DNA from: Microcebus murinus
Taxonomy: Eukaryota > Chordata > Mammalia > Primates > Cheirogaleidae
Direction: 5' to 3'
Length of the DNA: 64,000 bases
Assembly: GCF_040939455.1 (NCBI RefSeq)
Contig: NC_134106.1
Coordinates: 44,042,001-44,106,000 of the forward strand
Shown here in pieces: positions 48,612 through 64,000 of the stretch. The position numbers were made by a program, and so were the translations under genes. Numbering within the stretch: the first letter of the stretch is position 1; the number at the start of each line of letters is the position of its first letter. Under the pieces are notes generated by a model, which made no database searches, had not been told where the DNA came from, and saw nothing but the letters and a program-made list of their open reading frames with translations.

Positions 48612-50845
48612 ATGCCATTGTCTTTACTACCAGCCAGAGAATGCAAAAGCAAAGACTCTAGAGAGTTATGTTCTATCACCAAGAAGTAACCAGATAGTGA
48701 AATGCAAGATAAGCCCAAGTGGGTTTCCAAGGGATTCTTTTCAGAGAGATGTGTTTTCCACAGGAGCCTTCTATAGCGGCCTCAATGTCTGTAGTGCCTT
48801 GTTTGGCCTCGGGTCCAGATGGTTTAAGATGTTCCCCCCAGCAAACCCAAAGCCCTATAAAAACCATTGTATGTGGCATGGATTGGGCCACCCACTGAGG
48901 ACGCTTAATAAATGCTGATGATCTGGTTAGGGTCCCTCCCAGCAGGACACTGAAGAACAAATGGTTGCACCCTACAATGACTCATACATTTTCCCTAATC
49001 CTCCGTTCCCATAATTTGTCTTAGAACTGAAAGCATCTCCCACTCTCTTCCCGAGAGGCACCTTCCTGCTTTCAAATGCACATGCTCAAATAAGTGCACC
49101 AAGGAGATAAGTGTGTTTCACTATGTTCCTCTTCCACTGGCAGGACAGGGTGGCTGAGAAAGGTTCTCCTCCATCACATCCTGCAGAAATTCCACGGCAG
49201 CAGCCCAGGTGCTCTTTAATAAGGAAGACGGATATCAAAAATGGGCAGAAAAGTATTGCATCCTTTGATCAAGAAGACACTTTGAATTACAAATATCCAA
49301 TGTTAATTAACTAGTAATTCAGGTGTTTCCTTGGATTTGGAACCTATAGACATTTTTTTTTAATGGACACTGTCTTCTCTAGTTTTTTTTGGCATAATTA
49401 TGCAATATGTGAACTAATCATGATTTCTTGTACTAGCAGTAAGAGTACAAAATTTCAATGGGGGGAGGGGGAGAAACAAAATAGAGACCAACCTTCTAAA
49501 TTTAACATAAATGGAACAGTCATGAAGGGAATTTTGATGATACAATAACTTTATTAGCTTGATGTGCTGACTGAGAAAAGATATAGCATGCATTTTTAAA
49601 AAGTGACTTTTAAGGAAGAATAATTTGTTCGCATAAAATATGATTGCTTACCCTCATAAATGTTTATGTGAATTTATTGTACTATAACCAAAGCCAACTG
49701 CATCAGCCACAGCAGGGAAACCAAATTCTGAATTGCAAAACAAACCAAAGGTGTGACTGGGAGCACATCAGCATCCAACGCTGACTCGGAGAAATTGAGG
49801 CAGTTAAAATTGTGCTGATTTTTCAGGATGCAAGGCTCCAATGAGACTGAATCCTTTAGAAATGGGGGGGGGGGGAGGCCACAATTCAGTCTGTGGCCCA
49901 TCCTCCCAAAAAGAACAACACCTAGATGACACGAGGTGGCACCTTTCTCAGCTCCACCTGAGTTTCCACCAGCTGTTCACACTAGAGTCTGTCAACTGGC
50001 AATTTGAGGGGCAAATCCAGCTGCAGACGCCATTTTTATAGGTTTGCATTTAAATACTGTTAGAAGAGTTTAGAGCAAAGGTTTGACGGGCTGTGCTTTC
50101 TGACTCACCAGTCTCTACCATTTTTGCTCTTCTTAGGGTTCTCCCTTCATTCGTGGCCCTGCCCCATCTGGTGGGCCCTGCGACCTCTGACCCACACATT
50201 TGCCTTTCAAGGGCCCATGAAATACTACTCTTTTGTTATCGCCAAGCTGAAAACTGGAAGCCCTTCAAGGACACGAACGCCAGTTGTCTCCATCATTGGC
50301 CGGAAGAGAAGTGTGCAAAAAGGAAGAGGAAGAGACCTTGATCCTTGACGAGGACTTTTACACTAATTTTCTCACTCAAGGCTTCACAAGGAACCACAGG
50401 AAATCAGAGGAAGAGGAGGCTCCAAGACCTCGTTTCCCCAGCTAGCGCCCAGCTCTTCCAGAGATTCTAAAGCTACCTGTACTCCTAAGCGATTGGATGC
50501 TCTGTAAGTAATTAGAGATGAAGGACACAAGAGATTACTAAGGAATGTGTTGGCGGACATGCAGAAGGACAGGCAAGATTCTATGAAACAGACCAGGACA
50601 TCTTGAAATCTTTCAACTGTGCAAAAAGAAAACCCTTTTTTAGTGATGATTCTCCATAATCGGATCACTTATTTTCTTGGTATCATCAAGGAAAATGTCT
50701 TTAATACTGTGATTTTTGTTTTTAGATAAACGGGAAAGCATGGTTTCTGATGGTTTCTGATGTCACCTTGTCCCATTTAACTTTGTCATGCTAAAAACAA
50801 TGCAAGAGAGGGACAGGAAAAGAGATGGAAATAAAACAGTAAAAA
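48612..50845. other. Unassigned DNA, no gene supported
   Basis: The part at 48616-48960 has a TATAAAA (about 48856) followed by AATAAA (about 48908) at LTR-like spacing, so it may be an old solo LTR, but no family was recognised. A G-run of twelve or more occurs at 49864-49875. Short frames around 50093-50348 resemble no known protein. Confidence 0.45.
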
Positions 50846-50849
50846 TGTT

Positions 50850-50990
50850 GAACCTTACAATGTGCCAAGCACTGAGTCACAGGTGGCATGTCATAGACCC
50901 TCACAGGTCTTTATTTTGGAAATTAGGACATGGGACACAGCTAAGTAGCTTGGCCAAGGTCACAGAGCAAATAACAAGGTAGCTGTCCTC
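50850..50990 (-). mobile_element. MIR SINE, minus strand (partial)
   Basis: 'acaatgtgccaagcactgag' and 'gcttggccaaggtcacagag' follow reverse MIR order. Confidence 0.75.
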
Positions 50991-51282
50991 TACTTTGTCT
51001 ATTAGAACTGCGAGTGGGCCAATTACCATTTAGACTCACTGCTTCAGTTTTTCAGATTATATTGCATAGGTTAAGCTTTGATTTTTAAGGCTGAAATAAA
51101 AGTGCAACATATTTGCTGTGACATTTTCATTTACCTAAACAACTTCTATTACCCCTTCCCATACCTAGTTGAGGCCTTAGTGGTCTACAGTTCATTGAAT
51201 AGGCACAATTTTTATATCTGATTTCCAAAGCTATTCTTTAGAATGAGGTTTCAGAAGACAGAAGCAGCGGATGTCAGTATTA

Positions 51283-53790
<2,508 letters not shown>

Positions 53791-53794
53791 GCCC

Positions 53795-53905
53795 TTTTAT
53801 CAGGATTTTTAAGCTTCTCCAGAACAGGGACTGTGTCTTAAATGGCTTGTGTCCCTCATTGAAGCAAATACAATGATGGATATTTAATAAATAATAAATA
53901 TTTGT
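53795..53905 (+). mobile_element. L2 LINE 3' end
   Basis: 'ttctccagaacagggactgt' and 'gatggatatttaataaataa' match the L2 3' end. Confidence 0.65.
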
Positions 53906-54957
53906 TTTTAAAAGGATTGATGATAAAAGCAAGGGTTGTACAAAGTTAACTGGTCACGTTTGTAAAAAAAAAATTAAATATATTTTTTAAAAACCTTGGT
54001 ACCTCCCTTTCCTCCCTCTCTCTCCTTCCTTCAAGAAGGATAAAATAAATTTTTTTACTTTTATATAAATAGAAAAAACCTTAGTATACTTATCTGTGGC
54101 ATCAGTAGCTTGACCAGCTTGGACCTGATACAGATTCTCATATCCAAAAGACCTGACTTAAAACTATGCAGTCTTATTCTTTATTGCAAAAATTCTCTAT
54201 TTTGTTATTCAGAACACATTATCACCTAAAAACTTTGAGTGTAATTTGGCAGAAGTTCATTCTTCACACACTCACAATCTAAATGTTTGTTCTCCTTTAA
54301 TGAAATAGCTATTGATAATATTGCAAGATTTCACTGAAAGAAAAAAGAAATACTTATCAAATTATAAGAAATGAGAATTAGAAACTACTGCTTACCCAAC
54401 TACTACTTACCTACCCAAATTGGGGTAGGATATGCTCAAATTCCTCCAAATTGGTTGATGACAATCTTGCAGCTATACTATAATCAGAAAAAATAAAAAA
54501 ATAAAAAACCTACACTCTGAAGAAGTGCCCTACCAGCACACCAAGCAAATTGTGGGTGTAAAATTCTTGAGTGTTTACACACCATCTGCCAAGATATTAA
54601 AAATGCAGTTCCAGACATAAAAGGAAGCATAACAAATTAAAGAAATTTCTAAACTGGAATGTCCTGAAATTCAAGCTCTAAAAATTCCCTTAAGTAGGAA
54701 CTGATGAGATGAAGCATTCTCTCTGAACAGACATAGATTGCAAGAGCAATAGTGAAACTATTACCTGCATATTGGTCAGTATTCACCCCTAAAAAGAGGT
54801 AATTTTTACATATTCCTGGAAGAAAAAGGAAAAAAAAGTCCTCAGTTGCTACATCCTAGAGACAAGTTAAAACTTCCCCATTATGACCACTGTAAGTCTA
54901 AGTTATCCTTAGTAAGGTGAACCCATTTTTCCAAAAATATACAGGTTTGGGACCCAT
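53906..54957. other. Unassigned AT-rich DNA, no gene seen
   Basis: No frame, RNA gene or repeat family was recognised. Confidence 0.5.
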
Positions 54958-55013
54958 AATATTTAAAAATTTTTATTGATACATATATGTACATATTTAT
55001 GGGGTATATATGA
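54958..55013 (-). mobile_element. L1 3' end, minus strand (part 1)
   Basis: 'tttttattgatacatatatg' and 'catatttatggggtatatat' are the complement of an L1 3'UTR end. It is interrupted by an Alu and continues at 55370. Confidence 0.8.
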
Positions 55014-56770
<1,757 letters not shown>

Positions 56771-57099
56771 AGTGACCTAGAAAGTGGAGTCCCAGATTCC
56801 TTGGATTGAAGAGCCCATTCTCAAAAGGTGCTTGACTATGTGAGGTCCCTAACTGTATCCAATCCAGTTAATTATCAGATACAATTTAATCCTGGATCCA
56901 ATCCAATAAAACTTCCTCAAATAAAGTTAGAGAGCTCAAAACATAAATTTGTGGAGCTTGAACTCAAGAGATAACTCACCTATAACCCCAGTTGCTCTGA
57001 GAGATCAGTAGGCACAATGAGTCTTGGTGGGTACCTTCACTTGTCACTTGGTGTTCCTAGGGGTCGCTGGAGATCTACTTCAAATCCCACTTCTGACCC
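56771..57099. other. Unassigned DNA
   Basis: No frame or repeat was recognised. There is a short CCAATCC-type repeat ('atccaatccagtt', 'atccaatccaataa') at about 56858-56910. Confidence 0.45.
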
Positions 57100-57490
57100 T
57101 AATCTGTTAAAAAAAAAAAATCTTTAGACAAAACAAATTTATCAGACTTTATCTGAGTAAAGAAATGATTCATAAATTGGGCAGCACCCTGAACCATTAA
57201 AGGTACAGAGAGCTCCACCCAGTAATGTGAGCAGATACTATTTATAAATAGAAAAAGGAAGTGACACATAGAAATAGCTTGATTGGTTACAGCTCAGCAT
57301 TTGCCTTATCTGGACACATTTTGGCAGTTTGCAGCCAAACCAAAAGCTGAAAGTTTGGCTGCAATGATTAGCTGAGACTTGGCTACTTGTTACAAGAATT
57401 TTCTCCGAAGCTAAGTTGCAGTTTGCTTACACATTATGTTAGGTTACAGTACACTATCTATGGAGGCAGCTTCAGGCCAAATTTAATTTA
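57100..57490. mobile_element. LTR-like old repeat, family unresolved
   Basis: The block from 'aaacaaatttatcagacttt' to 'tatggaggcagcttcaggcc' has the look of an LTR (including 'ctatttataaatagaaaaag') and feels familiar as an interspersed repeat. No family can be named with confidence. Confidence 0.35.
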
Positions 57491-57494
57491 ATTT

Positions 57495-57660
57495 AATGGT
57501 TGTAAGTGCTTTAATCCTCTAAACAAGCCTATTAGATGATACTCTCATTATCCTTACAAATAAGGACACTGGGCACAGAGAGACTAAGTAACTTGTTCAA
57601 GTTCACACAGCTCACAAGTAATTTGAATGCAAATGGTTCATGTTCTTGGTTCTACGCTGC
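57495..57660 (-). mobile_element. MIR SINE, minus strand
   Basis: 'cactgggcacagagagacta', 'agtaacttgttcaagttcac' and 'acagctcacaagtaatttga' follow reverse MIR order. Confidence 0.85.
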
Positions 57661-57864
57661 TCCCATCAGTGTAAATAGCCTAATAATCCTCTTTGGTCAT
57701 GATCATCATAAACAGACCCTAGTTACCTGTCATCACAACTACTGTAAAATGTTTGTATATATACATTGTCAAGAAGGGATTAATATTCATGTTGTAAGTA
57801 TATGCAATATATTAGAATGTATTAGAGCTCCTTCTCCCAGTAACTTAGATATAAAGATGTAGGA

Positions 57865-58046
57865 CAGTAGTTCTCAAACTGTGGCAAGCATCAGAATAAC
57901 CTAGAAGACTTGGTAAAACTCAAATTATGGGCCCTACTCACACAGTTTCTGATTTGGTGGGTCTAGGGTTGGGCCCATGAATTCGTATTTCTAACAAGCT
58001 CCCAGGTGCTGCTGCTGTTGAAGGGGCCATACTTTGAGAACTGCTG
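57865..58046 (+). mobile_element. MER5A-type hAT transposon, both ends present
   Basis: The terminal inverted repeats cagtagttctcaaact and actttgagaactgctg bracket about 180 bp of typical MER5A text ('catcagaataacctagaaga', 'tttctgatttggtgggtcta'). Confidence 0.9.
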
Positions 58047-59185
58047 GTCTACAAAGTGCAACAGGAGCTTAAGAAGGGCACGCCCTGGCCAGTAACCTTA
58101 CAAGGGCAATCGCTCACATGTGCCAACAAATTGAATGTGTTCATTTGCAACTGTTCTCATTGATGAGCATCACTTATGCCTCTCACTCCAAGTCTTGCCC
58201 TGCTGACCAGAGCAGGAACCTCTCTGCCTTTAATCAGCTCTCTCAGGTTTGGGATCTTGAAGATCCCTCCAGATGTTGACTATAATCTTTACCCTTTCTC
58301 TGCACTTTAGGGCTCACATCTGTAAAGCCAAGAAAACTAACGTCTTTGAGAATTTATTCCTACAATCTAAGAATCAAGCCATTGCAGATAGAAATGACTG
58401 CATACTGAAAGCTAAACTACAGTTAGAAATAAAAAATAGTTCAGCACAGACATACACAAAGTCACCTTATAAAGAAAAATGGTTCATAGACCTACAAGTC
58501 TTGATTTTCATCAGTTTGACACCTAAAACACAATCAGCCAGAAAGAAAGCAAAATTGGTCTTTGAAATACAAGAGAGAGGGGATTTCTAGGAGCCAACAG
58601 TGTCAGCCCCCTTTGAGCAGGATCCAAGATCAGTGAAGCACTTTGTCAGTGCAGCTTTGTCAGCCCAGCTTGGATACAAATTTACCTCATGTAGTTGTCT
58701 CTTTTCTGCACATGTATATGCACTGGGGCATGCAAGCAGAGCCTGATGACATAAAATATTTGAATTATATTATTAAATCTCTTAGCCTGATTCCATAATC
58801 ACCAAGCAGCCTTCTGATAATTTCGTTTCCCGTGCACAAAACACAGGGAGAGTATGCTCAGTCAGGCCGACCAGGAATGTCTGGTCCCATGGAAATTATA
58901 TTTCTCACAGTAGGTTGGTATCCTGGCTTCCTATATCAGCCTGTTGTTCATGTGAGGAATCTCCCCTAAGTCCAGCTTAACTAAGAAACACCAACAAGAT
59001 CTCATTTCTAATTTTGGGGCTCAAAGAGCCAGACTTTGGTTCCCCCAGGCATGTGACACCTTACGAAGCCTCCTAACGACCGGTCAGCCACTGTGCAGCA
59101 CCCTGGGAGGATGAGCCTGACAAGATAACTAAAACATTTGGTGGCTGAGCAATAGGATCACACAAGTGAAGCATAGAAAAGACAG
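58047..59185. other. Unique DNA, no gene recognised
   Basis: The 105-residue plus-strand frame at 58273-58590 is not similar to any protein I recognise and has no clear splice context. No transposon was recognised. Confidence 0.45.
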
Positions 59186-59307
59186 ACTTTGGAGTTGAAC
59201 AAACTTGTGGTTAAATCCTGGCTCTGCCACTTATTAGCCTTGTTGTTTAACTTCTGATTCAATTTTCTCATTTACAACATGGAAAAAATGCCTCTGTTAT
59301 AAACCAG
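59186..59307 (+). mobile_element. MIR SINE (part 1)
   Basis: 'cctggctctgccacttatta' and 'ttttctcatttacaacatgg' are the MIR core. It is interrupted by a MER5A and continues at 59472. Confidence 0.85.
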
Positions 59308-59471
59308 GGGTTTTAAAAGTGTGGACCATAGACCAGCAGCATTGAAATTTCAGTAGAAATTCAAATTCTCAAACTTCACCCCAGACCTACCAAATCAGAT
59401 GCTCTAGGGGTGGGCCCTGCACTTTGTGCTTTAACAAGCCCTCTGGGAGCTCAATAAAGCTTGAGATAATT
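59308..59471 (+). mobile_element. MER5A-type hAT relic nested in a MIR
   Basis: It starts 'ccaggggttttaaaagtgtg' and carries 'caccccagacctaccaaatc' and 'gctttaacaagccctctggg', ending near 'aaagcttgagata'. Confidence 0.85.
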
Positions 59472-59560
59472 GATGAAGATTAGAAATCATGTGTATAAAG
59501 TATCTATAGTACAGTGTCTGGCATAAAAGCAGATACTCAAGATATTTTTGTGGCTTTTAT
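59472..59560 (+). mobile_element. MIR SINE (part 2)
   Basis: 'gtacagtgtctggcataaaa' and 'gcagatactcaagatatttt' complete the MIR after the MER5A insertion. Confidence 0.75.
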
Positions 59561-59598
59561 TATTACTACCACAGGAAATTTGGCGAATAAAGAATTCT

Positions 59599-59884
59599 TG
59601 GGCCAAAGTGCCTCACACCTGTTATCCTAGCACCTTGGTAGGTTGAGGCAGGAGAATCGTTTAAGGCCTGGAGTTTGAGACCAGCCTAAGCAAGAGCAAG
59701 ACACTGTCTCTACAAAAAATAGAAAAATTAGCCAGGCATGGTGGCACATGCCTTTAGTCCCAGCTACTCTAGAGGCTAAGGCAGGAAGTTTGCATGAGCC
59801 CAGGATTTGGAGGTTGCAAAGAGCTATGATGACACCACAACACTCTAGCCTGGGGCAACAAAGGGAGACCCTGTTCCAAAAAAA
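59599..59884 (+). mobile_element. Full-length Alu (older type)
   Basis: Both monomers are present with a short linker ('ctctacaaaaaatagaaaaa'). The 10-bp duplication aaagaattct flanks it (59589-59598 and 59885-59894). Many substitutions indicate an old AluJ-like copy. Confidence 0.92.
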
Positions 59885-59894
59885 AAAGAATTCT

Positions 59895-60641
59895 CCCACA
59901 ATCTCACCACCATAGTAACTATTAATTTCATTTCTTAGTTGGCCAAGGAAAAGGACACATATTTTAAACATATAGTCAATATTCTTGTATTTGTTCAATT
60001 TGTATAGATTTTTCTTCTTAACAGCAGAGACACTCTTTTATGTGCTACGTAGTTTTCAGATTTCAATGGTTGCCTAATATTAATATATTCCATCAAGTTG
60101 ACATGCTATAATTTTTGTGATTGTTTCCTTAGTTATACCATTTATGTTGCTCCTAAGTTTTCAAGAGACATCCTTGATCTTATTCCTTTCCTTGGAACAT
60201 TTCAAACTCTTAAACAGAACATTGTTATGAATATTATGTCACAGAGAATGAATTTGTGTGTGTTCTTATGTATGGTCTAGAAACAAACTAGTATGCCAAT
60301 ATTTTCACTGGACTGTCCCCAACTAGAAATGATATCTGTTAATATTTTATTAGGCTGAAAAATAGTTCCTACTGTTAGAAATTTTTAAAATTACTATCAT
60401 GTTTCAATATTTACGCTTAATAAAATGTGATGTGACTACATAAAATATTATTTGACTACAGATATTCACAATTATTCTTCTCTGTAAACCCATATAAATA
60501 GATGACTTTCTTTTAAATCTTAAAAATTATCATTCTAAATTGTTGAAAATTGGTGGATTTCTGTGTCCTTTTATATGAGACAATATGTAAATAAAACAAA
60601 ATTTAAAATAGATTCCTTTTACAGTCTTATGTTTAAATATT
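59895..60641. other. AT-rich DNA, possibly decayed LINE
   Basis: The stretch vaguely resembles antisense old L1 3' text but is too diverged to call. No gene is recognised. Confidence 0.4.
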
Positions 60642-60654
60642 TAAATATCTGGTG

Positions 60655-60998
<344 letters not shown>

Positions 60999-61011
60999 TA
61001 AATATCTGGTG

Positions 61012-61539
61012 AATTTTGCCATGACATATAATTCTAAGTCCTGCCTTGGGTTAAATTGATTCATTTGATATATGAACAAAATAGAAAACAATATAACATT
61101 GATGTTTATATTATCAGCAAAGATACTATGTATAAATGAGCAAAAAAGTAAAAACATAACATTACCTTTAGTATAACAAATTTAAACATGTAAAAGGTTG
61201 AGACACCCATATCTGCTTCTAAATTATTATGCTAAAAGCATGTATGAATTGAAAGATTAATATTTTTGTTGCTGCTGTTGTCATTACCAATAAAAAAAAT
61301 ACTGTGTTTGGGAATGTGGTTTGATGTGATCATAGTTGGACAAATACTTTGATTATCCCTAGTTGTGGTTTTGCTAAGGTCCTGAGATTATATATTTTGT
61401 TTATCCTTATGAAAAGAAGAGATCTTGAATTTTACATTTTTATTAAAAATTGAATTTCATCTTTCAGGAAAAGAACTATAAACTTTAGTTCCAAACTATA
61501 ATCAATTGAAGAAAATATAAAAACCCAGTAAAAATAGAG
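61012..61539. other. Unassigned AT-rich DNA, no gene seen
   Basis: No frame, RNA gene or repeat family was recognised. Confidence 0.5.
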
Positions 61540-62080
61540 ATAAATTATGAGATCTAATGAGAAACCTCAGCAAGGTTACTAGGAACAGAATGAATTTATA
61601 AAAATCAATATTTCTTTATTCCAGCCATAATCAAGTAGAAAATAACATACTCTTTACAACAAAGTATCTAAAAATCTAAGTAAGTAAGTATCTAATATCT
61701 AAGAAAGAACACAAAAGATCTTTATAGAGAATATTTTAAAACTTTAATTATAGTACATAAAGAAAAGGATACGAATGCATGGATGTGACAAAAACATAGT
61801 AAAGATGATAATTCTCTCCGAATTAATTTACAGATTTAGTATAATCCCAAATAAAGTTTCTGGCTTGAGAAATTTGGTAAATTCACTCCGAAATGTATAC
61901 GGAAGAATAAAAGAACATAATCATGTTAACTTTGGAAAAAGATGAGCAAAAGAAAGAGGACTCATTTAAACAGATATTAACAAATATCACTAAGCTTTAG
62001 TATTAAAAAATAGTATAGTATTTACAAAAGAATAGATATATAGATAAAATGAATAGAATAGAGCTCAAAGATGCACATAC
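61540..62080 (+). mobile_element. Ancient L1 ORF2 fragment
   Basis: 'aaaaatcaatatttctttat', 'tacagatttagtataatccc' and 'gaatagaatagagctcaaag' match the region after the reverse transcriptase domain of old L1s. It is heavily decayed. Confidence 0.7.
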
Positions 62081-62379
62081 ACACGTGCAAACACACAATC
62101 CTAGGGTCCAGGATTGAAGAGATTATTTGGCAGATTTTGTTTACAGACTTCAACTGTTACCACTCTGTCCGAGCCTCCATCAAGCCCCACTTTGATTCCT
62201 ATAAAAGCCTACTAATTGGTCTTCCTGCTTTTTCCTGCTTCCAGTCAGCCTATTTAACAGTAATCCTGTTAAAACAGTCAAATTATGCTTGTATTTTTAA
62301 AATATAAACAATTTAGATTAAGATACAAAAGACCTTTTCTAGTTCAACCAAATTAGGCAGAGAATAATAGCTAATAATT
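62081..62379. other. Unassigned, repeat-like DNA
   Basis: The part at 62140-62290 ('ctactaattggtcttcctgc') resembles an old interspersed repeat of unresolved family. Confidence 0.4.
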
Positions 62380-62590
62380 TTTGCACACTTTCCATTATTA
62401 GGCACTATTCGACTTGCACATATTAATCATTTGGTCTCCACAACAACCTAGGAAACAAGCACTGTTGTTCTCCCCATCTTAAAGAGGCACAGAGGTAACG
62501 TGATTTACTCCAGGTCACAAGTTACTTAACCTCTCTGTGTGGAGGCAGAGTTCGGATTCAGACCCTGGAATTCTGGCTCTGGAATATTTG
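62380..62590 (-). mobile_element. MIR SINE, minus strand
   Basis: 'tggtctccacaacaacctag', 'ccccatcttaaagaggcaca' and 'gagttcggattcagaccctg' follow reverse MIR order. Confidence 0.88.
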
Positions 62591-63115
62591 GGCAAGGTTC
62601 GCAGCACAAAAAGATTTCTTTACTAGACTTTTAGATCCTCCATGGGGTTTTAATTAATTAGAACATTAAGTCATGATGTTCATAATTGATTTTATAGTTA
62701 TTATTCAATTTTATGGTAGGAGGGAATTATTACAAAATTTATTACAAAAATCCAGCATTTTGCCCGACTCTGTCCCTGCTTTCTGATATCTGCCTTCTTT
62801 CTACCACACTGCTTTTTACATTATTCTCCTCTGCAGCATGCATGGGGGACATTTCCTTGGTCCCTTGGTTCCTTGGTCTCTCTCATGGGAAATCAGACAT
62901 GGGAGGGCTGCATGTTCCAAGGCTGTCCCTACACCTGGCAGCACAGGTATGGAGGTGGGACAAGACACATGGCTTGGTTTCACTAGAGCAAAGACAGGTA
63001 GGCTAGGGCAAGGCAGTAGAACTGACCTGGGCTAAGGGGATTCAGTTTGCAGGACTCAGCTTGCAGGACTCAGCTTGCAGTTGTCTTGCAGTAACCTGAA
63101 AGCCATTAACAAAAG
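62591..63115. other. Unassigned DNA with a small tandem repeat
   Basis: Short frames at 62713-63006 and 62838-63035 resemble no known protein. A short tandem repeat is listed at 63041-63080. Confidence 0.45.
63041..63080. repeat. Short tandem repeat, about 14-bp unit x 3
   Basis: The unit gcaggactcagctt recurs, with a diverged first copy (ttcagtttgcaggactcagc). Confidence 0.85.
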
Positions 63116-63126
63116 CTTTAAAGCAA

Positions 63127-63301
63127 AACCAGGCATAGTGGCTCATGCCTGTAATCCTGCCACTTTGGGAGGTGGAGGCAGGAGGATTGCTTGAACCCAG
63201 AAGTTCAAGGTTACAATGAGCTATGATCAGGGCACTTTACTCCAGCCTGGGTGACAGAGTGAGACCCTCTCTCAAAAATATTAATTAATTAATTAATTAA
63301 A
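63127..63301 (+). mobile_element. Alu-related monomer with TTAA-repeat tail
   Basis: A single 7SL-derived monomer runs from 'ccaggcatagtggctcatgc' through 'gttacaatgagctatgatca' to 'gtgagaccctctctcaaaaa', ending in (TTAA)n. The 11-bp duplication ctttaaagcaa flanks it (63116-63126 and 63302-63312). Confidence 0.88.
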
Positions 63302-63342
63302 CTTTAAAGCAATAGGAGTAATGCAAAGTGTAGGATGGACTG

Positions 63343-63344
<2 letters not shown>

Positions 63345-63424
<80 letters not shown>
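63345..63424. repeat. (GT)n(GA)n compound microsatellite
   Basis: About 26 GT units pass directly into about 14 GA units. It is likely to be length-variable. Confidence 0.97.
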
Positions 63425-63592
63425 ACATTGACTATGTCAAGACCCTCCTCTGTGTTGAACAAACTATGCATTTAGACAGGCCCTGCCTGAAACACCTCAA
63501 TTATCTAAATTACCGAAAAAGTCAGGGACATTAACCCAGCCTTAAAAACAAATATTGACCTGTGTGACCATGACCTAAGGGAAAGACTTAAT

Positions 63593-63606
63593 TAAAGTGT
63601 AAACAA
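63593..63606 (+). repeat. Target-site duplication of a micro-insertion, left copy
   Basis: The 14-mer taaagtgtaaacaa recurs exactly at 63664-63677. Confidence 0.95.
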
Positions 63607-63633
63607 TTGAAAGAGTTCAACAGCTCTAGTGTG

Positions 63634-63663
<30 letters not shown>
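63607..63663 (+). mobile_element. Minimal retroposed insert (27 nt plus poly(A))
   Basis: Between the two exact 14-mers lie only 27 nt (ttgaaagagttcaacagctc + tagtgtg) and an A-run of about 30. The 27 nt do not match the 3' end of L1, Alu or any small RNA I recognise. It looks like the last bases of an unknown polyadenylated RNA inserted by L1 machinery after extreme 5' truncation. Confidence 0.85.
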
Positions 63664-63665
<2 letters not shown>

Positions 63666-63829
63666 AAGTGTAAACAAGAAAAATTGAATGCATCATTCAC
63701 CTTGCAGGTCAAGGTTTTAGGGAGTCTGATAGGCAGGGAGGGAACTGATAATATATTTGCTATTGACAACCAACATTACTTCACCTTAAATTTAACAAGC
63801 ATGTAGAAAGAGCCTTCTAGAATTATCAT

Positions 63830-64000
63830 TAATTCTAACATTAATTGACTGTTCAGTACATGTGCAGACACTGGGCTATGTGCTTGACCTGCATTATCTC
63901 GTTTGATCCTGTCATAACCTTATGGAATAAGGCATTACTATTTTCATTTTATAGTTGGGGAAACTGAGACTCAGAGGGTTGAAGATACTTGCTCATGCTT
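63830..64000 (-). mobile_element. MIR SINE, minus strand (runs off the window)
   Basis: 'gcagacactgggctatgtgc', 'tcgtttgatcctgtcataac' and 'ttatagttggggaaactgag' follow reverse MIR order. The element continues past the last base. Confidence 0.88.

Noticed and set aside
58273..58590. 105-residue plus-strand open frame
   Set aside because: No recognised family and no splice or promoter signals nearby. The length is within chance for 64 kb.
59627..59998. 123-residue minus-strand open frame
   Set aside because: It is the antisense translation of an Alu.
63349..63534. Cys/Val and Arg/Glu repeat protein
   Set aside because: It is a translation of the GT/GA microsatellite.

Overview
The window is mammalian nuclear DNA, most likely from a strepsirrhine primate and probably a lemur. 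Several full-length Alu elements (13816-14150, 17423-17753, 41934-42277, 55014-55369, 60655-60998) carry a long AT-rich linker between the two 7SL-derived monomers (a 'gaaagaaattaattggcc' block). That form fits lemuriform Alus and not the human AluS/AluY form. The species and locus cannot be fixed from the sequence alone.

No protein-coding host gene could be identified. The open frames are short and unrelated to each other, and the long or family-like ones lie in LINE-1 (L1) copies. The window therefore reads as intergenic or deep intronic DNA. The one spot with exon-like properties is a 136-bp minus-strand block at 26204-26339, with good splice signals and no in-frame stop, beside a CpG-dense patch. 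It stays unproven.

Layout. 1-1139: an L1 tail, half of a palindromic DNA transposon and unassigned DNA. 1140-9740: a deeply nested transposon pile. An ancient L1 carries an Alu, a younger L1, a 5'-inverted (twin-primed) L1, a MaLR-type LTR, a Tigger-type element and a CA microsatellite. 9741-17338: mostly unique DNA with MIRs, an Alu and an old L1 tail. 17339-17753: a Y5 RNA copy fused directly to a full-length Alu inside one pair of target-site duplications (TSDs). 18070-25250: old L1, an LTR inside another repeat, MER5A-like elements, and a 5S rRNA fragment lodged in one of them. 25255-26131: a younger L1 3' end. 26200-44600: unique DNA with MIR, L2, old L1, LTR and Alu relics. 44623-48597: a nearly complete L1 with 5'UTR, broken ORF1, a fully open endonuclease domain, a large ORF2 deletion, 3'UTR, poly(A) and a 14-bp TSD. 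48612-64000: unique DNA with an old L1, MIR, MER5A and Alus. Near the end there is a minute poly(A) insertion (63607-63663) with a perfect 14-bp TSD.

The common theme is L1-driven retroposition. L1 copies supply the machinery, and Alu, Y5, 5S and a 27-nt RNA tail appear as passengers. Repeat family names come from recognised sequence similarity, not a database search, so subfamily labels are deliberately broad.
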